Shown: positions 9,027 through 17,722, numbered from the stretch's first letter. The stretch: 64,000 nt of DNA from Winogradskyella sp. (GCF_028289625.1 NZ_JANQOM010000039.1:62001-126000), one strand, 5' to 3'. The notes: generated by a model from the letters alone, not told the origin. Numbers and translations: made by a program.

Positions 9027-9605
9027 TTACTGTAATACTACATCCCAGGTTTGATTAATATCAAATTCACCTCCTGAAGCGGCACCAAATCCTACATCGC
9101 TAGCGATAGAGGTTGGTTCATGAATTAGTTGAACAGTTATTGTACCGGTTGTCGCCGCACCTGCAGTCCAAGTTGTTTCTAATCCTAATTTGTGAGGTGT
9201 ACTGGATCCTTCAAGAGTTCCAACAGGGTCATCAGCATCTCTCACCATTGTAAAACCTGCAGTAGTTGCATAAACAAAGAAATGTTCATCTACTTCGTCA
9301 ACAATTTCTTCAAGAATATTCTCATCATTAACATTATCAAATATTGTAACGGTAACGTTGTAAGTTGCATTTGCCGTAAATACAAGTGGTGGTTCGTCAT
9401 TTAATGTTGGTTCTACAATACCATCAGCACTGACAGCAGTCAAAGTAACAACATCGGTATCATCAGCTGCATTAGTAAAAATAATTGCAACATCAGTAAT
9501 CAATTCTGGTGGATTTACTGGTGCAGGAGAATCATCATCATCAGAACAAGATGCAAATAATGCTAAAGCTAGCATAGGCAAAATAAATAATTTAATTGTT
9601 TTCAT
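9027..9605 (-). CDS. Lipoprotein partner of the TonB receptor (type-1 periplasmic-fold-like)
   Basis: From the ATG at 9605 the protein has 192 residues. The signal peptide ends in lipobox LFASC followed by SDDDD, an acidic stretch seen in exported flavobacterial lipoproteins. The rest is beta-rich with repeated TGTITVQLIHEPT-type strands. Flavobacteriaceae often place such a lipoprotein directly after a TonB-dependent receptor, where it is named type 1 periplasmic binding fold superfamily protein, from memory. Here it follows the receptor by about 55 bases on the same strand. I infer a surface or periplasmic accessory that helps bind the receptor's ligand, probably a metal. The frame extends 10 residues further upstream, but that spoils the signal peptide. 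Confidence 0.7.
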   Translation of the reverse strand: MKTIKLFILPMLALALFASCSDDDDSPAPVNPPELITDVAIIFTNAADDTDVVTLTAVSADGIVEPTLNDEPPLVFTANATYNVTVTIFDNVNDENILEEIVDEVDEHFFVYATTAGFTMVRDADDPVGTLEGSSTPHKLGLETTWTAGAATTGTITVQLIHEPTSIASDVGFGAASGGEFDINQTWDVVLQ

Positions 9606-9659
9606 TTTTGTAAAATTTAAAAGATTAGATTTCATAATTTAATTTTTATTGAATAGTTG

Positions 9660-12074
9660 TTAATAATTGAACTTTAATTGTATTTGAAAGTTTCTTCCGA
9701 CTTCATCGGCAAAGAAACGTAAACGGTTTAAATAATTTCTATAGTTGGTGTTAAAAATATTTTGAATATTAAACCCAATTTCTAAAGTGTTCTTCTTAAA
9801 TAATTTAGTTTCTATTGAACTATTAAAATGAAGCAAGTGATATCCACTGGGTGGCGTACTTACATCTACCAGAACTTCTTCTCCGGTAGAGGGTACAGTA
9901 TATAAGAAATTATAGTCAGGGAAATTATTTTGCATTGCAAACAACTCTGATGTCAGCCCTAAAGAAAGATTACTCCAATTTTTATTTTGATATTGAACAG
10001 TATTTCTGGTATTGAAAGGTGGCATATCAATCAAAGGTTCATCATTATCTAAATCGTCTCCAATAATAAATGCCGTTGAGTTTTGAAATGAAATATTTTC
10101 AGTTATCGAATAGTCTGCATTTAAATCAACACCATAAATAAGGGCATCAGTTGATAAAAATTCATACTCGAAAAAAAAGCCTGCTTGACCTTGGGCTCTA
10201 ATTCCTAAAGCTGTAGGTGCGATAAAAATGTAGTTATCTATTCTGTTAACATAGGGTTCTATCAAAAGATTTAATTTAGAGTTTTGGTATGTATAGGTTG
10301 CTGATAATTGGTTCGCTGTTTCCTTTCCTAAGCGCAAATTCCCAACTTCTATACGTGCTACAGACTGGTGTAAACCATCTGAGAATAATTCAGAAGGATT
10401 TGGTGCGCGGTTACTTAAGGAATAGTTTAATGCGATTTCATGGTTACCAAAACTTTTTTTGGCACCGAGAGCAACAGATATATTATGAAAATCGTATAGA
10501 GGATTTGTTAATAGTTGTCCTGGGGCAATATCTTCATCTACGATGATATCTGCAAAATCTTCTTGGTAGCCACGTTCCTCCCATCGAAAATCACGATAAA
10601 TCTTTTGTGCGTCTATATGGTTGAAGTCGTAACGAATAGCACCTTCAACAAGGTAATCATTATTGAGTTCCCACTCTGAGGTTACAAAAGCACCCATATC
10701 GTATCGCTCAAAATCTGGTATTAAACGAAAAACCCCAGTAGCGGGATCAGCAAAATTATCTTGATATTGTAATTGTATGCCAACATTATACTTTCTGTTT
10801 GAATTACTATCAAATAAAAATTTGGACTGTAAACCGTGTGTTTGTAATAACAAATCAATGGATGGAACACCGCGGAACTCACCACGCCTTCTATCAAATT
10901 CTTGTCTTTGATTACTTTGATAGTCGTATTGTAAAGTAAATTTACCCAAATTAGAAAATCGTTTTTGATATTCAACTTTTGCCAAATGATGCTTAATTCT
11001 TTGTCTTGGATCCCTAATATCGTAGGTAAAATCTCGAATGGTTGCCGGCTGTTGACTTTCTATGGATTGAATAAATTGATCGATTCCCCCAATATGCGCC
11101 GAAGAAAGTATCCCAATCTCATTGTCTACATAGCTATAATAGACATTAAACGATTGTTCAAAACTTCTATAACCGGCTTGTACCGAAAAGGCTTTAAAGT
11201 CCAAACCTGTATTTGATAAAACATAATCAGGTGCTTGTGAATCTCCAAATCGACGATAACTTCCTTGCCCACCAACATACCATCCTTTTTCGAAGGTCTT
11301 AGTTAAAGACGAACTGAAGGTGTAACCTCTATTATTTGAGTTGTACGAAGCTATTGTTTTACCAAATAGGCTATCTCTTTTATAGATTCTAGAAGGTTTT
11401 AATACAATGGCACCTCCAATGGCGTCCCCAGAATAGGCAAGTGCAGATGCACCTTTTACCAAAGTTATTTCTTGTAATGCATTAACATCAACCGTAGGCG
11501 CATGTTCCATACCCCATTCTTGATCTTGCATACGGACGCCATTCTGCATCGTTATTACTCTACTACTATGTAAACCATGGATAATTGGTTTTACAATGTT
11601 ATTGCCTGTATTTAAAGAAGATACTCCAGCAATAGTTTCAGTAATATCTGCTAGACTTCCACTACTAAATTCCTCAATTTCACTTGCTTTAATCACTGCT
11701 TCTTGCGCTGTTTTGGTTTCTTTTCTGGTAACCGTAGTATTAACAGTTACTTCGCTTAGTTGCTCTAAATGATGTTCAAGTTTAATAACTACGTCATAAG
11801 TATCTCCTTGGACGTCTATAGATACTATTTTCGTTTCACACGCGATATGAGACACTTCTATTTTATATGTCTTATCGCATAATTTTTCGAATTTAAAATT
11901 TCCTTGTTTGTCTGAAATTGTGAACTTATTTGTACCAATAAGTTTAATTGTGGCATTTTCTAATGTACTATTATCATGGAAATCGGAAATTTTTCCGCTT
12001 AAGACGTTATTACATTCTTGGGAAGAGCCAAAACTAGTTATTAGTATAAATAAGATGAGAAAGATATTCTTCAT
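9660..12074 (-). CDS. TonB-dependent outer-membrane receptor, ZnuD-like
   Basis: The 804-residue protein begins with a signal peptide ending SFGSSQ. A CarboxypepD_reg-like domain follows (residues ~23-105: LSGKISDFHDNSTLENATIKLIG), then a plug (~120-230: PIIHGLHSSRVITMQNGV; VKGASALAYSGDAIGGAI) and a 22-strand-type barrel ending in the terminal aromatic FNY. The GMEHAPTVDVNALQ segment in the plug resembles the EHAP/DHAP motif of ZnuD-type zinc receptors. The gene lies between a small His/Cys-rich protein and a lipoprotein, both of which suit metal import. Transition-metal (zinc or copper) uptake is inferred; other small ligands are possible. Confidence 0.8.
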   Translation of the reverse strand: MKNIFLILFILITSFGSSQECNNVLSGKISDFHDNSTLENATIKLIGTNKFTISDKQGNFKFEKLCDKTYKIEVSHIACETKIVSIDVQGDTYDVVIKLEHHLEQLSEVTVNTTVTRKETKTAQEAVIKASEIEEFSSGSLADITETIAGVSSLNTGNNIVKPIIHGLHSSRVITMQNGVRMQDQEWGMEHAPTVDVNALQEITLVKGASALAYSGDAIGGAIVLKPSRIYKRDSLFGKTIASYNSNNRGYTFSSSLTKTFEKGWYVGGQGSYRRFGDSQAPDYVLSNTGLDFKAFSVQAGYRSFEQSFNVYYSYVDNEIGILSSAHIGGIDQFIQSIESQQPATIRDFTYDIRDPRQRIKHHLAKVEYQKRFSNLGKFTLQYDYQSNQRQEFDRRRGEFRGVPSIDLLLQTHGLQSKFLFDSNSNRKYNVGIQLQYQDNFADPATGVFRLIPDFERYDMGAFVTSEWELNNDYLVEGAIRYDFNHIDAQKIYRDFRWEERGYQEDFADIIVDEDIAPGQLLTNPLYDFHNISVALGAKKSFGNHEIALNYSLSNRAPNPSELFSDGLHQSVARIEVGNLRLGKETANQLSATYTYQNSKLNLLIEPYVNRIDNYIFIAPTALGIRAQGQAGFFFEYEFLSTDALIYGVDLNADYSITENISFQNSTAFIIGDDLDNDEPLIDMPPFNTRNTVQYQNKNWSNLSLGLTSELFAMQNNFPDYNFLYTVPSTGEEVLVDVSTPPSGYHLLHFNSSIETKLFKKNTLEIGFNIQNIFNTNYRNYLNRLRFFADEVGRNFQIQLKFNY

Positions 12075-12127
12075 TTACTTATTTATAATATCTTGATTAC
12101 TGATCTATTTACTAATTGTTTGACTTA

Positions 12128-12472
12128 TTAGCTAAGGTGAGGTGGCGCTTTGTTTTTGTTGTGTTCAGAAAAGAGTTGGTTGTAGTATAATTTTTTATGG
12201 ATTAAAAGGTCTTTTCTGAAATTATTTATAATTTGAATATCGCTTTCATAAGAAAATTCTAGGCTGTTATTATAATCTAGATCGCTAAAATTTAGAACTA
12301 ATAGGCATAGCTCACAAGGTGTGTCTTTTTGCTCTTTATGATGGTCACCAAGATTTCCAAAATAATGATCGTGGTCATGGTCATGAAAAAAAATATGAAG
12401 ATTTAGAACACTACTAGTGAGTAATATTGTTAAAAAAAATAGGGCAATAATTTTTGAATAATCCTTGTTCAT
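12128..12472 (-). CDS. Small exported His/Cys-rich protein, metal-locus type
   Basis: The 114-residue product has an N-terminal membrane or signal segment (IIALFFLTILLTSSVLNL), then a HDHDHDHYFGNLGDHH cluster, and a CELC motif 15 residues later. The rest is polar and ends in KAPPHLS. The pattern recalls DUF2946-like proteins found upstream of metal TonB receptors, but I cannot assign the family firmly. It is the first gene of the probable unit with the ZnuD-like receptor (55 bases downstream). A role as periplasmic metal binder or sensor is inferred from the His/Cys cluster and position. Confidence 0.6.
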   Translation of the reverse strand: MNKDYSKIIALFFLTILLTSSVLNLHIFFHDHDHDHYFGNLGDHHKEQKDTPCELCLLVLNFSDLDYNNSLEFSYESDIQIINNFRKDLLIHKKLYYNQLFSEHNKNKAPPHLS

Positions 12473-12483
12473 GCAATCTTGGG

Positions 12484-12491
12484 CAAACCTA
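12484..12491 (-). promoter_or_regulatory. Putative -7 box (TAGGTTTG) for the receptor cluster
   Basis: Minus-strand TAGGTTTG matches TAnnTTTG 11 bases before the ATG at 12472; no -33 TTG is visible. It would produce a very short leader. Confidence 0.35.
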
Positions 12492-12525
12492 GATATTATC
12501 CTACACTAAGAATGTTAAAAAAATC

Positions 12526-13020
12526 TTAATTTTTATCCTTAATTAGACTAAATCTTCTTAAAATTTTCTTTTCAAATTCCCAAAAGAACTTATACTGACC
12601 AAATAGCCATCCAAATGTAACTAAAAGTATTTGGTAAAATATAAGACCGATGATAATGAATAATACCCAATAGAGTAAAGGCCCAAGATTGTCTTTAGTA
12701 ATTCCAATAAAATTCATGATAGGTCTACTGACATACATAGATGAAGAACCCGTTATCGCAAATACGATAAATACCCGAATCATTTCCCATCTGTAATCAA
12801 GTACCCAGCGTTTTTCTAGCCACTTAAACAGCTTTAAGGTAATGGCTAATAAAGCAAAAAAAAGAACAATAGTTAATATGATGACTATTGGCGTACCGAA
12901 TTTTTGGAATACTGCATTAGACAGTTTGTATGCTGAATACCCTAAGCCTAAAAGGCCTAAAAGCGGAAATAGCAGTTGCCAATTATGTTGTATTTCCCAA
13001 TCTTTCTTAAACTTGTTCAT
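12526..13020 (-). CDS. DUF6787-like membrane protein
   Basis: From the ATG at 13020 the protein has 164 residues and four hydrophobic segments, with the conserved flavobacterial core VFAITGSSSMYVSRPIMNFI. The frame runs a little further upstream to a TTG, but that would start inside a -7 box. In Flavobacteriaceae this gene regularly follows the DUF6146 lipoprotein gene, as here (28 bases apart). Function is unknown. Confidence 0.65.
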   Translation of the reverse strand: MNKFKKDWEIQHNWQLLFPLLGLLGLGYSAYKLSNAVFQKFGTPIVIILTIVLFFALLAITLKLFKWLEKRWVLDYRWEMIRVFIVFAITGSSSMYVSRPIMNFIGITKDNLGPLLYWVLFIIIGLIFYQILLVTFGWLFGQYKFFWEFEKKILRRFSLIKDKN

Positions 13021-13022
13021 GG

Positions 13023-13046
13023 CACTTTTTAAGTGCAGCAAATTTA
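13023..13046 (-). promoter_or_regulatory. -7 box and GCACTT/AAGTGC palindrome before the DUF6787-like gene
   Basis: Minus-strand TAAATTTG (13046-13039) is followed by GCTGCACTTAAAAAGTGCC and the ATG at 13020. The GCACTT...AAGTGC inverted repeat (13023-13036) repeats the pattern seen before the DUF5916 gene. Confidence 0.45.
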
Positions 13047-13048
13047 CG

Positions 13049-13489
13049 TCAAATTCTAGGAATAAGCGATGTTAACTGTTGATTATATTTTAGCTGAAAG
13101 TAGACAAAATAATTATATAATAAATAGTTGACTTCATAGCCATAGTCTGTACGCGCGTCGTAGTCTATGCGAAGCATATAAAGGTTTTGGTCAAAAACAC
13201 CTGGTTGCATATTTCTTTGATTCCAAGCTTGGACATAAAGTCTATTTCTTTCTTCGAGCCAATTTTGTGTATAATAACCTCTAGGTCTAGCAGTGCTTAT
13301 TAACCAGACATTAAATCCGGGTTCAATAATAACGATTTCATAATCGGTTTCGTCACTACTTATGGATACAGTATCGTTCTCAACCAAGGCATTCTCGTTT
13401 CCGTGATTAATGGTTTGTTCCGGAGTATAGGATTTACAACTTGCGATTAAAAGACTGAGGACTAAGATTATGGGAACAATTTTATTCAT
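13049..13489 (-). CDS. DUF6146-like lipoprotein
   Basis: Starting at the ATG at 13489 gives a 146-residue lipoprotein with lipobox LLIASC. The longer frame to 13540 adds 17 residues that fit no signal peptide. The mature part carries DUF6146 features: YEIVIIEPGFNVWLISTARP, YYTQNWLEERNRLYVQAWNQR and an aromatic C-terminal YFVYFQLKYNQQ. Function is unknown; it is probably anchored to the outer or inner membrane facing the periplasm. It precedes the DUF6787-like gene, a pairing common in this family of bacteria. Confidence 0.7.
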   Translation of the reverse strand: MNKIVPIILVLSLLIASCKSYTPEQTINHGNENALVENDTVSISSDETDYEIVIIEPGFNVWLISTARPRGYYTQNWLEERNRLYVQAWNQRNMQPGVFDQNLYMLRIDYDARTDYGYEVNYLLYNYFVYFQLKYNQQLTSLIPRI

Positions 13490-13636
13490 AATTACTAAAG
13501 GTATTAAATTTTTTGTTATCGTAATTTTATTTAATGACACTACAAAACAAGTATAAAAAATGATACGATGTTAGTATGAATATGTAATGATTACAGATAG
13601 ATGAGTGAACACTTCATTTTGTAAAGTTAAATGAAT

Positions 13637-13665
13637 AAAAAAGCAGCTCGTTAGAGCTGCTTTTG
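13637..13665 (-). terminator. Hairpin terminator after the DUF937 gene
   Basis: AAAAGCAGCTC, GTTA loop, GAGCTGCTTTT: an 11-base stem, 20 bases beyond the minus-strand DUF937 stop codon, followed by a T-run on that strand. Confidence 0.8.
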
Positions 13666-13684
13666 CAATTCTATAAAACGGAAT

Positions 13685-14332
13685 CTATTTTCCAAATAAC
13701 CCACCAATAAGACCACCAAGGCCACCTTTTTTCTTGCTGCCTCCTAACACCATACCAGCAACATCATCAATAACACTACCATCACCATCTGAGTCTAAAA
13801 CTTGCTCTAAAAACGTTTGTTCTTTAGTTACTGGGCCACGCTGGCTTGCACCACCTAATAAGCCACCTAATAGGCCCGTTAAGTCACCTTGCGAACTCAC
13901 ATTGTTTTGGCGCGATTGTTTACCCAACATTCCCATAAGTATGGGTGCTGCAATTTTTAGAATATTAGCCACCGATCCGCTGTCTAAACCAGATTTTTGA
14001 CCAATAACTTGTTCAACCCCTTGGCGACTGTTACCTAAAACATGACCAAGAATCTTATCTCCATCAGTTGTTACTGCTTCATCAACACCACCGCCAAATA
14101 GACCGCTAAGGTTGTCTAAAATGCTTCCATCGTGTTTGCTATTTAATGCTCCCATTAGCCCTTGAGCACCCTCAGGAGTAGAGGCATTTCGTTCCATAGC
14201 TTTCATAAGCACAGGTAAAGCCATAGTTAATACACTGCCTGTTTTATTTTGGTCTGTTCCTGTAGATCCCGAAACTCCACTGACAATTGTTTTTCCTAAG
14301 TCACTATTTAATAAATCTAAGATTCCTTCCAT
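13685..14332 (-). CDS. DUF937 (YidB-like) protein
   Basis: The 215-residue protein has the Gly/Leu-rich DUF937 layout: an N-terminal segment LLNSDLGKTIVSGVSGSTG, a middle VANILKIAAPILMGMLG, and a C-terminus of LGGLLGG and GGLGGLIGGLFGK repeats. It is cytoplasmic with no signal peptide. Function is unknown. A potential Ca-binding-like DSDGDGSVIDD sits near residue 180, the dockerin/EF-hand type sequence common in this family. It is framed by terminators on both sides, so it is probably transcribed alone. Confidence 0.75.
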   Translation of the reverse strand: MEGILDLLNSDLGKTIVSGVSGSTGTDQNKTGSVLTMALPVLMKAMERNASTPEGAQGLMGALNSKHDGSILDNLSGLFGGGVDEAVTTDGDKILGHVLGNSRQGVEQVIGQKSGLDSGSVANILKIAAPILMGMLGKQSRQNNVSSQGDLTGLLGGLLGGASQRGPVTKEQTFLEQVLDSDGDGSVIDDVAGMVLGGSKKKGGLGGLIGGLFGK

Positions 14333-14374
14333 GGTTTTTATTGTATTAAGATTAATTTTTAGTTTTTAAAAGGT

Positions 14375-14405
14375 ACAAAAAAAGTCCTAGCATCTGTAGG
14401 ACTCA
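14375..14405 (-). terminator. Hairpin terminator after serA
   Basis: On the minus strand AGTCCTA, 7-base loop, TAGGACT then seven T's, about 35 bases beyond the serA stop. Confidence 0.75.
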
Positions 14406-14438
14406 TTTATTTTAATTTAGTCACATTTTAGTACTAAT

Positions 14439-15389
14439 TTATCCTAAAATACTAATGATTTGATCTGCTAATTCAACACCAATTCTATCCTGTGCTTCAT
14501 TAGTAGCGGCACCAGTATGCGGTGTTAGTGATAGTGCTGAATTCATTAGCAATTGTATTTCTGGCTGAGGCTCTTTTTCAAACACATCAAGAGCTGCCCT
14601 GGCAACCTTACCACTTTCAATAGCTTTTACCAATGCGACTTCATTGACAACGCCACCACGCGCAGCATTAGCTATAATCACGCCATCTTTCATAATGTTG
14701 AAGTCAGCCTCATCTATAACATAATCTTTTTGGGCTGGTACATGTAAGGTTAAAAAGTCCGCTTGTTTCAAAACCGCTTCTTTAGAAATGGTTTCTATCT
14801 CAAAATTCACTTTCTGACCATCAAAGAACTCTAATTCAAGATTAGCCTTCTCTATAAATGGATCAAAGGCAACAACGTTCATTCCTGCACCGATTCCTAT
14901 TTTTGCAGTAGCTTGTCCGATACGGCCAAAGCCAATTACACCAAGGGTTTTTCCTTTTAATTCGGTTCCTTTTGCGTAGGCTTTCTTTAAACCCTTAAAA
15001 TTGGCATCACCTTCTAATGGCATGTCTCGATTAGATTTATGTAAAAAGCGCGCTAGACCATAAAAATGGCCAAAGACCAGTTCCGCTACAGAATGCGAGG
15101 ATGCAGCTGGTGTATTAATCACGTGTAATCCTTTTTCCCTCGCGTATTCTACATCGATATTGTCCATACCAACACCACCACGACCAATGACTTTTAGGCT
15201 AGGGCAATTATCTATAAGATCTTGTCGCACTTTGGTCGCACTTCTCACAAGAAGTACCGAAATCTCATTATCGTTAATATAATTTTGAAGTTGTTCTTGT
15301 GCCACAGTGGTGGTAATCACTTCATATCCTGCAGCTTCTAAAGCGTTAATACCACTTTGAGAAATTCCGTCGTTTGCTAATACTTTCAT
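14439..15389 (-). CDS. serA: D-3-phosphoglycerate dehydrogenase, short form
   Basis: The enzyme oxidises 3-phosphoglycerate with NAD+, the first step of serine synthesis. From the ATG at 15389 (MKVLANDGIS) it has 316 residues. It shows the NAD-binding Rossmann motif GVIGFGRIGQ, a catalytic Arg in NAARGGVVNE, and the His in LTPHTGAATNEAQ. The ACT or ASB regulatory domains of the long form are absent, so serine feedback through those domains is not expected. A 15-base longer start at 15404 lies within a REP-like repeat and is less likely. The gene follows serC on the same strand; serB is in the window near 34 kb. Confidence 0.93.
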   Translation of the reverse strand: MKVLANDGISQSGINALEAAGYEVITTTVAQEQLQNYINDNEISVLLVRSATKVRQDLIDNCPSLKVIGRGGVGMDNIDVEYAREKGLHVINTPAASSHSVAELVFGHFYGLARFLHKSNRDMPLEGDANFKGLKKAYAKGTELKGKTLGVIGFGRIGQATAKIGIGAGMNVVAFDPFIEKANLELEFFDGQKVNFEIETISKEAVLKQADFLTLHVPAQKDYVIDEADFNIMKDGVIIANAARGGVVNEVALVKAIESGKVARAALDVFEKEPQPEIQLLMNSALSLTPHTGAATNEAQDRIGVELADQIISILG

Positions 15390-15399
15390 TTTTTGTTTC

Positions 15400-15480
15400 G
15401 TCATTCCCGCAACAGCGGGAATCTTTTTATTTTGTTACTTACTAATAATATTTTTAGATTCCTGCGAAAGCAGGAATGAC
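15400..15480. repeat. REP-like inverted repeat pair between serC and serA
   Basis: Two 24-base copies of GTCATTCC(C/T)GC...GC(G/A)GGAATC lie head to head at 15400-15423 and 15457-15480, separated by 33 A+T-rich bases. Each copy holds its own 7-base hairpin (TTCCCGC/GCGGGAA and TTCCTGC/GCAGGAA) and the two copies can also pair together. The right copy ends 3 bases before the serC stop codon. These resemble REP/MITE elements mobilised by IS200-type TnpA transposases. Confidence 0.7.
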
Positions 15481-15483
15481 AGT

Positions 15484-16545
15484 TTAAGCTTTACTTTCTA
15501 ATTCACTCATGACTTCCACAAGGACCTTAACGCTATCTAATGATAAGGCATTGTACATAGATGCTCTATAACCACCAACACTTCTGTGGCCATTTAAGCC
15601 ATTAATTCCTGCCTCTTTCCACATGGCATCAAAAGTTTCCTTTAAGTTTTCATTTTCCAAGGTGAACGTTGCATTCATATGCGAACGATCTTCTTTTACG
15701 GCATACCCTTTAAACAATGGGTTTAAGTCAATCTCGGAATAGATTAAACGAGCTTTCTTGTCGTTTTCTTCTTCTATGGCTTTAATACCGCCTTTATCTT
15801 TTAACCATTGCATGGTGAGCATAGACACGTAAACTGCAAACACTGGTGGAGTATTAAACATACTACCTTTACTAATATGCACTTTGTAATCCATCATCGA
15901 AGGAATCTTTCGCGATACTTTTCCTAAAATATCCTCTTTTACAACTACAAGCGTGGTACCTGCTGGTCCCATATTCTTTTGGGCTCCTGCGTAGATCAAA
16001 TCAAATTGTGAAAAGTCTAATTGACGCGAAAAGATATCACTACTCATGTCGCATACCATCGGAATTGGTGAGTTTGGAAAGCGCTTCATTTGTGTTCCAA
16101 AAATGGTATTGTTAGACGTGCAGTGGAAATAATCATAATCCTCAGGAATGTCATAACCCTTTGGGATGTAATTGAAGTTGGCGCTTTTAGAAGATGCCAC
16201 TTCGTAAATATCATCGTAAATTCTAGCTTCTTTTATGGCTTTGTCACTCCAAGTACCTGTATTTAAATAACCCGCTCTTTTTTCCAATAGGTTTAAGGCC
16301 ACCATTAAAAACTGGGTACTTGCACCACCTTGCAAGAATAAGGCTTTATAACCTTTACCTTCTAATCCTAAAAGTTCTAAGGCCAAAGACCTTGCATTTT
16401 CCATGACGTCAACAAAAGGTTTGCTACGGTGCGAAATCTCGATAAGTGATAGACCATCATCAAAGTTAATTACGGCCTCAGCAGCCTTTTCCATTACCGA
16501 TTTTGGTAATACACATGGACCTGCACTAAAATTATGTTTTTTCAT
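15484..16545 (-). CDS. serC: Phosphoserine aminotransferase
   Basis: The 353-residue PLP enzyme converts 3-phosphohydroxypyruvate and glutamate to phosphoserine. Recognisable features are the N-terminal HNFSAGPCVLPKSVM, the Gly-rich PLP phosphate site LQGGASTQF, and the Schiff-base lysine Lys190 in AGAQKNMGPAG. The C-terminal substrate loop is GGYRASMYNA. Length is normal. It is the upstream gene of the serC-serA pair on the minus strand. A 10-base perfect hairpin sits in its probable leader (16561-16588). Confidence 0.95.
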   Translation of the reverse strand: MKKHNFSAGPCVLPKSVMEKAAEAVINFDDGLSLIEISHRSKPFVDVMENARSLALELLGLEGKGYKALFLQGGASTQFLMVALNLLEKRAGYLNTGTWSDKAIKEARIYDDIYEVASSKSANFNYIPKGYDIPEDYDYFHCTSNNTIFGTQMKRFPNSPIPMVCDMSSDIFSRQLDFSQFDLIYAGAQKNMGPAGTTLVVVKEDILGKVSRKIPSMMDYKVHISKGSMFNTPPVFAVYVSMLTMQWLKDKGGIKAIEEENDKKARLIYSEIDLNPLFKGYAVKEDRSHMNATFTLENENLKETFDAMWKEAGINGLNGHRSVGGYRASMYNALSLDSVKVLVEVMSELESKA

Positions 16546-16560
16546 TTTATTCTGAATTTA

Positions 16561-16588
16561 TTTTAGGGTCAATGCTAAGACCCTAAAA
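16561..16588 (-). promoter_or_regulatory. Hairpin in the serC leader
   Basis: TTTTAGGGTC, 8-base loop, GACCCTAAAA. The stem is perfect and ends 15 bases before the serC ATG. On the minus strand it is not followed by a T-run, so it does not look like a simple terminator of the upstream reductase gene. A near-match -7 box (CACCTTTG, 16615-16608) upstream would put it in the serC 5' leader. Confidence 0.45.
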
Positions 16589-16660
16589 GTCATTTTTTAA
16601 ACAGCTACAAAGGTGCTAATTAATTGGGTATAAAACATTAATAAATTGATATTTTTTGAA

Positions 16661-17722
16661 TCAAATTTTTAACAGGAATTCAACAGTATCGACATTATCT
16701 GCATAATCCCAAAGCTGTGGTTTTTGGGTTTCACCAAAAGCCACTTCATTGTCTGAAAAACCTTCAGCAACAACACATTGTATGTTGTCTTTGTCTTCAA
16801 TTAATTTTTTTTCTAGATCTGTTTTGGCGTCGTAATGCTCATAAAACACAGTAGCAATCGGTGAGGCATAACTTTGATCTTCCTTAAGCATTAAAAATCC
16901 ATTTTCCAGTATATCGAACTCACTCATTAAGTACACCGCTTTGTTATAGTCGTAGTTGTTGGCGTATTTGGTGTCGTGAATCACAGGATGCCATTTGTAG
17001 ACCGCATTAAAAAAACCATCAAAATTGTAATCCTTAGGCACAAAGAGCTTAGAGACGTTTCTACAGCCCAATCCATAGTACCTGAAAATATCGTCTGCTA
17101 AAGCTTCAAGTTGGGCTTTTGTTTCATTACCAGTGAGAACGGCAACCGAATTTCTGTTCTTTCTTATAATTGAAGGTCTATTCTTAAAGTAGTATTCAAA
17201 ATAGCGCGCCGTGTTATTGCTTCCTGTAGCAATCACCGCATCGAAATGCTCTAGCTTCTCTTCGGTAAAATTGATGTTCCCTTTGAACTCTGGTTCTATA
17301 ACTTCCAAATACTTGGCTAAAAATGGCAGAAGGTGCTTGTCGTTAGAGGACTGCTTTACCAAAACATGATGTCCAGACATGAGCACCGATAGAAAATCGT
17401 GAAATCCCACCAACGGAATATTACCGGCCATGATAATCCCGACCGTTTTTGGCTTGGTATGATTGAGTTGATAATTTTTAAGCCATCGTTGTAAATTATC
17501 TTCAGTTAATATATTCGCCCAAGATTCTAAACTAAACAACACATTGGCTTCTGTAAACCAACCATTATGTGTTTTGGCCAGTTTTATTTGATGCCTAAAA
17601 CCTTCAAAGAATAGGTCGTTGGCTTCGATGAGGTCTTTTTTTTGAATACCATGATTAGAAAATTGACTTAAAAAAGCGCCTAATTTTACGAATGCGTTAA
17701 TTCTTTGTTGTAAATCCATCAT
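16661..17722 (-). CDS. LuxC-family acyl-CoA reductase
   Basis: This protein resembles the LuxC/acyl-CoA reductase family (aldehyde dehydrogenase fold), which reduces an acyl-CoA or acyl thioester to an aldehyde with NADPH. Visible features are VGIIMAGNIPLVGFHDFL near the nucleotide site, FDAVIATGSNNTARYFEYYF, and the catalytic-Cys motif YYGLGCRNVSKLFVP. I start it at the first of two adjacent ATGs (17722; 353 residues), because the frame upstream to 17776 crosses a -7 box. In Flavobacteriaceae this gene usually stands beside serC-serA and a ferredoxin, as here. The true substrate is unknown. Confidence 0.8.
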   Translation of the reverse strand: MMDLQQRINAFVKLGAFLSQFSNHGIQKKDLIEANDLFFEGFRHQIKLAKTHNGWFTEANVLFSLESWANILTEDNLQRWLKNYQLNHTKPKTVGIIMAGNIPLVGFHDFLSVLMSGHHVLVKQSSNDKHLLPFLAKYLEVIEPEFKGNINFTEEKLEHFDAVIATGSNNTARYFEYYFKNRPSIIRKNRNSVAVLTGNETKAQLEALADDIFRYYGLGCRNVSKLFVPKDYNFDGFFNAVYKWHPVIHDTKYANNYDYNKAVYLMSEFDILENGFLMLKEDQSYASPIATVFYEHYDAKTDLEKKLIEDKDNIQCVVAEGFSDNEVAFGETQKPQLWDYADNVDTVEFLLKI

